A stretch of DNA of 9,161 nucleotides from CAMPJU01 sp046566095. Lineage in GTDB: Bacteria > Pseudomonadota > Gammaproteobacteria > Xanthomonadales > Xanthomonadaceae. The stretch's first letter is position 1, and the number at the start of each line of letters is the position of its first letter. Shown piece by piece: positions 1-4,967 of this stretch. The stretch lies in assembly GCA_046566095.1 (NCBI GenBank), contig JBKHXI010000023.1:1-9161 (forward strand), in the 5' to 3' direction. The notes under the pieces were generated by a model. The model was not told where the DNA came from. It searched no databases and saw nothing but the letters and a program-made list of their open reading frames with translations. Both the position numbers and the translations under genes were made by a program.

Positions 1-64
1 TAGCCGCGTCGCCCGCCAGGACCGCTGCGCGACGACGCAACGGACGATGTCAGCACCGCTGTTC

Positions 65-140
65 GTGGGAGCGCCCCTTGGGCGCGATTTCGGGGCAGCC
101 AGGCGCCGGAGGCGCCATCGCGGGCAAGGCCCGCTCCTAC
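65..140. repeat. Inverted pair of REP-like palindromes (REPIN/BIME-like)
   Basis: Two hairpin units face each other. The left unit (65-88) starts GTGGGAGC and has the stem GCGCCC (71-76) / GGGCGC (80-85) around a 3-base loop. The right unit (117-140, read on the minus strand) starts GTAGGAGC and has the stem GCGGGC (120-125) / GCCCGC (129-134), also with a 3-base loop. Both units end in CGCGAT. The stem differs between the units by paired, compensating changes, so the hairpin is kept while the sequence changes. Between them, GGCGCC occurs twice (102-107, 111-116). The GTAGGAGCGGGC...GCCCGCGAT form matches the REP family common in Pseudomonas and Xanthomonadaceae genomes, normally moved in trans by a RAYT transposase. 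No RAYT gene is visible here. Confidence 0.75.
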
Positions 141-165
141 GGGAGCAGCGATTCGGCAACTCATC

Positions 166-170
166 GGAGG
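166..170 (+). promoter_or_regulatory. Ribosome binding site of the DUF4286 gene
   Basis: GGAGG lies 4 bases before the ATG at 175 and 10 bases before a second in-frame ATG at 181, so either codon could initiate. The 175 start is kept because it gives the longer product. The spacing does not decide between them. Confidence 0.6.
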
Positions 171-174
171 CAGG

Positions 175-498
175 ATGGGTATGGGCGGCGTGGAAGTGGT
201 GTACGAGGTCGACCTGGAGATCGACGCGGCGATCGGGTCCGCGTACCGCGACTGGCTGCACGGGCATGTGCGCGAACTGCTGGCGTTGCCGGGGTTCGTC
301 GACGCCCGCGTGTACGAGGTGGCCGATCCGCCGCCGCCGACGGGCACGCGGTCGCTGTGCGTGCAGTACCGCCTGCGCGATGCCGCGGCGCTGGACCGCT
401 ACCTGCGCGAGGATGCGCCGCGGATGCGCGCGGACGGGGTGGCGCGCTTCGGCGAGCGCTTCCGCGCCACCCGCCGGGTGCTGCGCCCGCTGCGGTAG
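175..498 (+). CDS. DUF4286 family protein
   Basis: A small soluble protein of 107 residues, about the usual length for DUF4286, a family of unknown biochemical role. The family signature is readable: an N-terminal beta strand VVYEVDLEID (residues 8-17), a following helix with W24 (YRDWLHGHVRELL), the segment LPGFVDARVYEV (about 38-49), a second strand SLCVQYRL (about 60-67), and a helical AALDRYLREDAPRMRADGVARFG stretch in the C-terminal half, ending in an arginine-rich tail. The order of strands and helices resembles a ferredoxin-like dimeric alpha/beta barrel, which is an inference. There is no signal peptide or membrane segment. A good GGAGG site precedes it. It stands alone on the plus strand, convergent with the DUF3106 gene, so nothing in its context points to a partner. 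Family assignment is confident; function is unknown. Confidence 0.85.
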   Translation: MGMGGVEVVYEVDLEIDAAIGSAYRDWLHGHVRELLALPGFVDARVYEVADPPPPTGTRSLCVQYRLRDAAALDRYLREDAPRMRADGVARFGERFRATRRVLRPLR

Positions 499-540
499 TG
501 CCCGGCCCGGGAACCACCGTCCACCGAAGCAGCGGCCCTG

Positions 541-557
541 CCGAGCGCAGCTCTCGG
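541..557. repeat. Short hairpin in the convergent gap
   Basis: CCGAG (541-545) and CTCGG (553-557) can pair around a 7-base loop, 43 bases after the DUF4286 stop. No T-run follows in either direction, so it is a weak terminator candidate at best. Confidence 0.3.
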
Positions 558-599
558 CCCGCGCGGAAGCGGGGAAGGTTCCGTTTCCAGGCCCGTTCC

Positions 600-617
600 T
601 CGTTGCGTACGCAACGA
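600..617. repeat. Perfect 18-base palindrome between convergent genes
   Basis: TCGTTGCGTACGCAACGA is identical on both strands and lies 20 bases from the stop codon of the DUF3106 gene and 102 bases from that of the DUF4286 gene. As RNA it would form a 7-base-pair stem with a GUAC loop in either transcription direction. There is no T-run on either side, so it is not a canonical intrinsic terminator. A site for a dimeric DNA-binding protein or a bidirectional transcript end are both possible. The palindrome is a direct observation; its role is unknown. Confidence 0.6.
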
Positions 618-636
618 CAGCGATGCGGCGTCCGGG

Positions 637-1269
637 TCAGCGCTCCAGTCGCAGCCGCAGCCAGGCGCCGCGGTTGTCGTCGGAGGTCGACAGCAACGCG
701 CGCCGCAGCGCGTCGCGCTCCTCGGCCGGGGTGCGCTGCATCAGCACCGCCAGGTCGGCGCGCTGCGCCGGGGTCATGCTGCGCAGCACGCGCAGCAGCG
801 GCGCGCGCTGCTCCGCCGGCACCTGCGCCAGCAGCGGCTGCAGCGCCGGATAGTCCGCGCCCAGCCGCGGGCCCAGCAGCCAGCCGCGGCGCACGTGCTC
901 GTCGAGCCCGGCGTAGTCCGCGCGCAGCTGCGCCTGCTCGGCCGGGGGCAGCGCGGCGAAACGCGCGCGCGCGGCCTGCACCTGCTCGCGGTCGATGCTG
1001 TCCAGCGCCTGCCAGGCGGCGTAGCGTTCGCGCGCTTCGGCCTGCGCTTGCGGCGCGAGCCGGTCCCAGGCTTCCGCGCGCCGGGCGAAGGCGGCACGTT
1101 CCTCGTCGGACCAGTCCGCCCACCGCGCCTGGCGCTGCAGCAGCTGCTGGCGCAGGTCCGGCGGCAGCCGCGCCAGCAGCCCGGGGCCCTGCGCCGGCAA
1201 CGCGGCCGCCGCCAGCGCCAGCAGCGCGCCCGCCAGCCACGCCCGCCGGCCCGTCTCAGCGCGGCTCAT
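637..1269 (-). CDS. Secreted DUF3106 domain protein
   Basis: A 210-residue protein exported through a signal peptide: basic n-region (R3, R8, R9), hydrophobic core WLAGALLALAAAALPA (11-26) and likely cleavage after A26. The mature part is almost entirely helical and charged, with repeated W/L/R-spaced segments (W50, W53, W68, W86) typical of DUF3106. A later MTPAQRADL stretch (165-173) resembles the LTxxQ motif of Spy/CpxP-type periplasmic proteins; this is a resemblance only. The start overlaps the end of the upstream sigma-like gene by 14 bases, and GGGAG lies a few bases upstream of the ATG, so translation is probably coupled. Both genes are probably one transcript. The biochemical role of DUF3106 is not known. 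A periplasmic chaperone or sensor acting with the upstream membrane protein is an inference. Confidence 0.82.
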   Translation of the reverse strand: MSRAETGRRAWLAGALLALAAAALPAQGPGLLARLPPDLRQQLLQRQARWADWSDEERAAFARRAEAWDRLAPQAQAEARERYAAWQALDSIDREQVQAARARFAALPPAEQAQLRADYAGLDEHVRRGWLLGPRLGADYPALQPLLAQVPAEQRAPLLRVLRSMTPAQRADLAVLMQRTPAEERDALRRALLSTSDDNRGAWLRLRLER

Positions 1270-2206
1270 CGCTGCTCTCCCGCGGCGGCGCGGTGGCGCC
1301 GCCGGCGATCTCGACCGCGGCCTCGGCCGGCAGCGGCAGGTCGGCCGGCAAGGCTTCCGGTTCCACCGGCGCCTGCGCCGCCAGCCAGCTGTAGAAGCCC
1401 AGGTCCTCGGAGGCGGCCAGCCCGGCGGGGTCGGCCAGCAACGCGAAATCGCGATGGCCGAGCAGGGCGGTATGTTCGTCGAAGCGCGCCGCCGGGCGCT
1501 CGGCGCGCAGGTCGTCGGTGCGGATCCCGTCCTGGTCCGCGCGGCCCTGCAGCCATGGCCAGGCCCAGGTGGCCGCCAGCAGCGCCGCGCACAGCGCGAC
1601 CCCGGCCCACAGCGCCCGGCGCAGGCCCGGCGCCGGGCGCGGCCCCGCCGCGCGGCCCGGGGGGGTAGTGCCGGCGATCGCCGCTTCGCGCAGGCGCGCC
1701 AGATGGGCCAGGCGCTCGGCCGGCAGGGTCTTGATCCGGCGGTGCACCTGCTCGCGCAGCGCCGCCCAGGCGCCGGGGTCGGCGCGGCCGTCGTCGCGGT
1801 GCGGCAGGGCCCGGCGCAGGGCCAGCCGGTAGCTGGCCGGGGCCACCGCCAGCACCGCCGCGGCCTCGGCCTCGTCGAGCCCGGAGGCCAGCCGCAGCAG
1901 CAGGGCGGCGCGCGGCGCCGGGGTCAGCCGCCCGAGCCAGGCCAGCTCGCGCGGCCAGTGCGGATCCGGCGGCGGCCGCCGCAGCTGCGGCGCGGCCAGC
2001 AGCAGGGTCCAGAACCGGCGCGGCCAGTCGGCCATCGGCTCGTCCGCCGCGCCCAGCCGGAACGCCCGCATCGCCTCCGCCAGCGCCGCGTCGCCGGCCA
2101 CCGCATCGCCGCACTGCAGTTCGGCCAGCACTGCGCCGCGCCGCTCCACGCCGCGCAGGAACGCCGCCAGCGCGGACGGAAAGGAAGGCTGCGGGGATGG
2201 ATTCAT
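1256..2206 (-). CDS. Membrane protein with sigma region 4-like domain
   Basis: A 316-residue protein. Residues 8-75 form a helical region with FLRGVERRGAVLAELQCGD. Residues 94-135 (LTPAPRAALLLRLASGL, then AAAVLAVAPASYRLALRRAL) read like the region 4 helix-turn-helix of an ECF sigma factor. A convincing region 2 is not seen, so it is probably not a working sigma factor by itself. Residues 147-172 resemble the amphipathic part of a DUF3619-like protein. One membrane helix lies at about 197-219 (ALWAGVALCAALLAATWAW), preceded by arginines, so the N-terminus should be cytoplasmic. The acidic tail (230-316, with ALLADPAGLAASEDLGFYSWLA at 255-276) would then be periplasmic. It overlaps the DUF3106 gene. 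It could act as a membrane-tethered regulator, but family naming is tentative. Similar proteins are, from memory, carried by Xanthomonadaceae in the same position. Confidence 0.75.
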   Translation of the reverse strand: MNPSPQPSFPSALAAFLRGVERRGAVLAELQCGDAVAGDAALAEAMRAFRLGAADEPMADWPRRFWTLLLAAPQLRRPPPDPHWPRELAWLGRLTPAPRAALLLRLASGLDEAEAAAVLAVAPASYRLALRRALPHRDDGRADPGAWAALREQVHRRIKTLPAERLAHLARLREAAIAGTTPPGRAAGPRPAPGLRRALWAGVALCAALLAATWAWPWLQGRADQDGIRTDDLRAERPAARFDEHTALLGHRDFALLADPAGLAASEDLGFYSWLAAQAPVEPEALPADLPLPAEAAVEIAGGATAPPRESSDEPR

Positions 2207-2235
2207 CGAACGCGGGTCATCGGCCGGCAGCGGCC

Positions 2236-2241
2236 ATCATA
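2236..2241 (-). promoter_or_regulatory. Possible -10 element for the sigma-like gene
   Basis: TATGAT on the minus strand matches the TATAAT consensus at five of six bases and would start transcription about 22 bases before the ATG at 2206. The expected -35 position reads GCCCGC, a poor match, and no Shine-Dalgarno sequence lies before the ATG. It is therefore only a candidate. Confidence 0.3.
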
Positions 2242-2373
2242 GGGATTGGGCGCGACGGGCGGGCGGCGCCGTCCACGCCGGAAGCGCTGGGGGCCGGCCG
2301 CAGGCGCACGTTAAAAAGGGCTTGACATGGCTGAAAAACCTGCTCCGCAAGGCGGGACAAGGCCTGCGTGAAA

Positions 2374-2399
2374 TCCGGTTGTGCACAGCGGTAACCGGA
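2374..2399. repeat. Inverted repeat around a DnaA-box-like sequence
   Basis: TCCGGTT (2374-2380) and AACCGGA (2393-2399) are exact inverted copies separated by 12 bases. TTGTGCACA (2379-2387), one base from the DnaA-box consensus TTATNCACA, overlaps the left arm. This may be an operator or a weak DnaA site. Confidence 0.4.
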
Positions 2400-2435
2400 A
2401 TGACATCGGTGCCGCGTGCAGTCCGGGGCCGGCCC

Positions 2436-2455
2436 GGGTTTCACCAGGGTTTCAC
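2436..2455 (+). repeat. Direct repeat of GGGTTTCAC at 11-base period
   Basis: GGGTTTCAC occurs at 2436-2444 and again at 2447-2455. The two copies start 11 bases apart, about one turn of the helix, so a protein could contact both on the same face. An inverted GTGAAA lies nearby at 2368-2373. No known regulator is recognised. Confidence 0.45.
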
Positions 2456-2506
2456 GGACAAGTGCCTGATTCCATGGACTTAAGTGTAGATGGCACTTTT
2501 TTGTCC
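2456..2506. repeat. Bulged hairpin with T-run
   Basis: GGACAAGTGCC (2456-2466) pairs with GGCACTT (2492-2498) and, after a four-T bulge, with GTCC (2503-2506), enclosing a 25-base loop. The loop contains the palindromes CCATGG and ACTTAAGT (2478-2485). The six Ts at 2497-2502 give it the look of an intrinsic terminator on the plus strand, but the loop is long and no gene ends upstream of it on that strand. A leader attenuator or protein-binding site is equally possible. Confidence 0.4.
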
Positions 2507-2569
2507 AAGGCGGGCAGGTCGGCATCGGTCCGGCGTCCGGGCGCTGGCGCGGGGGCGCGATGCACAGAT

Positions 2570-2592
2570 TTATCCACAGTTTGTGTGGATAA
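2570..2592. promoter_or_regulatory. Inverted pair of perfect DnaA boxes
   Basis: TTATCCACA (2570-2578) is the strongest DnaA-box sequence known from E. coli, and TGTGGATAA (2584-2592) is its exact inverse, 5 bases away. A weaker box-like CGATGCACA sits at 2558-2566, exactly 12 bases before the first in the same orientation. The pair lies about 145 bases before the priA ATG. DnaA is the replication initiator and also a transcription factor, so the site may couple priA expression, or DnaA recycling, to replication. No 13-mer-like unwinding element and no dnaA, rpmH or dnaN gene is nearby, so this is unlikely to be oriC. The boxes are read directly; the function is inferred. Confidence 0.65.
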
Positions 2593-2594
2593 CA

Positions 2595-2610
2595 GGCAAA
2601 AGCCTTTGCC
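2595..2610. repeat. Small hairpin next to the DnaA boxes
   Basis: GGCAAA (2595-2600) and TTTGCC (2605-2610) pair around the loop AGCC, beginning 3 bases after the second DnaA box. No T-run follows. Confidence 0.35.
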
Positions 2611-2735
2611 CTCCACGGCTTGCGCGACTTTCGTCACCGCGACAGCAGCAATGCCCGGCAAGTCGGCGCTGTCGCGCGCCGCTCGGCTGCCGCCGTCCGC
2701 GCCGCAACCGGCCCGAGGTTCCCTAGACTTGCGCG

Positions 2736-4967
2736 ATGCCCGTCGCCCGCACCCCGGTATTGCACGTCGCCCTGCCGGTGCCGCTGCCGCGACTGTTCGA
2801 CTACCTGCCGCCCGCCGGCGCCGCCGCGACCGTGGACATGGTCGGCCGGCGGGTACGGGTGCCGCTGGGGCCGCGCGCGCTGGTCGGCGTCGTGGCCGGG
2901 GTGGGCGCGGCCGCGCCGGCCACGACGACGCAGCTGCGTGCCGCCGCCGCCTGCCTGGATCCGGCGCCGCTGCTGGCCGGCGAACTGCTGGAGGCGCTGC
3001 GCTGGCTGGCGCGCTACACCCATGCGCCGCTGGGCGAGGTGCTGGCGACCGCGCTGCCCGCCGCCCTGCGCCGCGGCGAGCCCCTGCCCGACACCCGCGC
3101 CCGGGCCTGGCGGCTGACCGCCGCCGGCCACGAGGCGCTGCCCGGGCTGCGCCCCGGCCGGCCCCGGGAACTGGCCCGGATCCTGGCCGCCGCTGCGCGC
3201 GAGGAAAGCCTGCTCGACGACGCCTTGCCGCACTGGCGCGCCGCCGCGCGGGCACTGGCCCGGCGCGGGCTGGCCGAAGCGGTCGCGGTGCCGGCCTCGG
3301 CCCTGGCCCCGGCCCCGCAGCCCGGGCCCGCGCCCAACGGCGCCCAGCAGGAGGCGATCGCGGCGATCCTCGCCGCCCGCGGCCGGTTCGCGCCGATGCT
3401 GCTGGACGGCGTCACCGGCAGCGGCAAGACCGAGGTCTACCTGCAGGCGATCGCCGACTGCCTGGCGCGCGGCCGCCAGGCGCTGGTGCTGGTGCCGGAG
3501 ATCGGCCTGACCCCGCAGATGCTTTCGCGCTTCCGCGCGCGCCTGGGGGTGCCGGTGCACGCGCTGCACTCGGGCCTGTCCGACGGCGAGCGCGCCCGCA
3601 CCTGGGCGGCGGCCCTGCGCGGCGAGGCGCGGGTGGTGGTCGGCACCCGCTCGGCGGCGTTCCTGCCGCTGCCCGACGCCGGCCTGATCGTGGTCGACGA
3701 GGAGCACGACGCCAGCTACAAGCAGCTCGACGGCATCCGCTACCACGCCCGCGACCTGCTGCTGGTGCGCGGCAAGGCGCTGGGCGTGCCGGTAGTGCTG
3801 GGCAGCGCCACGCCCTCGCTCGAATCGCTGCACAACGCCCGCTGCGGCCGCTATGCGCTGCTGCGGCTGGCGCAGCGCGCCGGCCGGGCGCGGGCGCCCG
3901 CGGTGCGCGTGCTCGACGTGCGCAAGCGGCCGCTGCACGCCGGCCTGGCCCCCGAGGCGCTGGCCGCGGTGCGCGCCGCCCTGGACGCCGGGGGCCAGGT
4001 GCTGGTGTTCCGCAACCGCCGCGGCTACGCGCCGGTGCTGCTGTGCCACGACTGCGGCTGGAGCGCGCACTGCCCGCGCTGCAGCACTCCCGAACGCGCC
4101 AGCCCGATGACTGTGCACGGCGGCGGCCGCCGCCTGCAGTGCCACCACTGCGGCGCGCGCCGGCCCGCGCCGCCGGCCTGTCCGGACTGCGCCGGCCTGG
4201 CGCTGCAGCCGCAGGGCCTGGGCACCGAACGGATCGAGGAGGAACTGGCGCGGGCGCTGGAGGGCGTGCCGGTGCTGCGCATCGACCGCGCCAGCACCCG
4301 CCGCCGCGACGCGCTGGAGCGCGCGCTGGCCACGCTCGGCGACGCGCCCGGGGTGCTGGTCGGCACCCAGATGCTGGCCAAGGGCCACGACCTGCCGCGG
4401 CTGACCCTGGTGGTGGTGGTGGGCATCGACGAGGGCCTGTTCTCGGCCGATTTCCGCAGCGCCGAGAAGCTGGCGCAGCTGCTGGTCCAGGTCGCCGGCC
4501 GCGCCGGCCGCGCCGCGCGTCCCGGCGAGGTGATCCTGCAGACCCACCATCCCGAGCACCCGCTGCTGCAGACCCTGGTCCACGGCGGCTACCACGCCTT
4601 CGCCGAGGCCGAGCTCGCGCAGCGCGAGGCCGCCGGCTTCCCGCCGTTCGCGCACCTGGCGCTGCTGCGTGCCGAGGCGAAGCAGGTGGAACAGGTGCAG
4701 GCTTTCCTGCAGGCCGCGCGCCGCGCGTTCGCCGACGCCCTCCCCGCGCCGGCGCGCGGAGCCCCGCCGCCGCTCGAACTGCACGGCCCGATGCCGGCGC
4801 CGATGCCGCGCCGCGCCAGCCACCAGCGCATGCAGCTGCTGCTGTCGGCGCAGCGGCGCGCGCAGCTGCATGCCCTGCTCGACGCGGCGCTGCCGCCCCT
4901 CTACGAACTGCCCGAGGCGCGCCGCGTGCGCTGGTCGCTCGACGTGGATCCGGTCGACCTCTACTGA
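2736..4967 (+). CDS. priA: Primosomal protein N' (PriA helicase)
   Basis: PriA recognises stalled forks and D-loops, unwinds the lagging arm 3' to 5', and starts reassembly of the primosome with PriB/PriC, DnaT and DnaB in the cytoplasm. At 743 residues it is close to the 732 of the E. coli protein. The N-terminal DNA 3'-end binding domain begins VALPVPLPRLFDYLPP (11-26). Walker A is GVTGSGKTEVY (225-235), the region around VPEIGLTP (253-260) follows, Walker B is DEEH (321-324), and motif III is GSATPS (356-361). Eight cysteines (437, 440, 446, 449, 469, 472, 482, 485) form the two-zinc insert. GTQMLAKGHD (543-552) and QVAGRAGR (585-592) are motifs V and VI. All key residues are intact. The ATG lacks a Shine-Dalgarno sequence at normal distance (GAGG is about 18 bases upstream). 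It is monocistronic and overlaps its convergent neighbour by 7 bases. Confidence 0.97.
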   Translation: MPVARTPVLHVALPVPLPRLFDYLPPAGAAATVDMVGRRVRVPLGPRALVGVVAGVGAAAPATTTQLRAAAACLDPAPLLAGELLEALRWLARYTHAPLGEVLATALPAALRRGEPLPDTRARAWRLTAAGHEALPGLRPGRPRELARILAAAAREESLLDDALPHWRAAARALARRGLAEAVAVPASALAPAPQPGPAPNGAQQEAIAAILAARGRFAPMLLDGVTGSGKTEVYLQAIADCLARGRQALVLVPEIGLTPQMLSRFRARLGVPVHALHSGLSDGERARTWAAALRGEARVVVGTRSAAFLPLPDAGLIVVDEEHDASYKQLDGIRYHARDLLLVRGKALGVPVVLGSATPSLESLHNARCGRYALLRLAQRAGRARAPAVRVLDVRKRPLHAGLAPEALAAVRAALDAGGQVLVFRNRRGYAPVLLCHDCGWSAHCPRCSTPERASPMTVHGGGRRLQCHHCGARRPAPPACPDCAGLALQPQGLGTERIEEELARALEGVPVLRIDRASTRRRDALERALATLGDAPGVLVGTQMLAKGHDLPRLTLVVVVGIDEGLFSADFRSAEKLAQLLVQVAGRAGRAARPGEVILQTHHPEHPLLQTLVHGGYHAFAEAELAQREAAGFPPFAHLALLRAEAKQVEQVQAFLQAARRAFADALPAPARGAPPPLELHGPMPAPMPRRASHQRMQLLLSAQRRAQLHALLDAALPPLYELPEARRVRWSLDVDPVDLY

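Larger units (their letters stand above)
2207..2735. other. Divergent intergenic region upstream of priA
   Basis: These 529 bases separate two divergent genes and hold no credible coding region. They are richer in A and T than the flanking genes, especially around 2310-2340, 2460-2510 and 2564-2610. They contain the inverted repeat, direct repeat, hairpins and DnaA boxes listed separately. A TTGACA hexamer at 2322-2327 has no acceptable -10 element at normal spacing (CCGCAA would be there). No clear promoter was found for priA. Confidence 0.7.

Noticed and set aside
1..46. End of an upstream gene at the TAG at bases 1-3
   Set aside because: Nothing before base 1 is visible, so a stop codon alone cannot support a gene. 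CGTCGC (7-12) and GCGACG (29-34) form only a weak inverted repeat.
2322..2327. TTGACA as a -35 element for priA
   Set aside because: At 17-base spacing the -10 position reads CCGCAA, and no better -10 was found nearby. It is also about 400 bases from priA.
2217..2525. A 102-residue open frame on the minus strand in the intergenic region
   Set aside because: No recognisable family, no ribosome binding site seen, and it spans the structured regulatory repeats. The composition (many Pro, Arg, Cys, His) does not look like a conserved protein.
2558..2610. Chromosomal replication origin
   Set aside because: Only two strong DnaA boxes are present, without a clear AT-rich unwinding region or the dnaA/rpmH/dnaN neighbourhood expected in this group.
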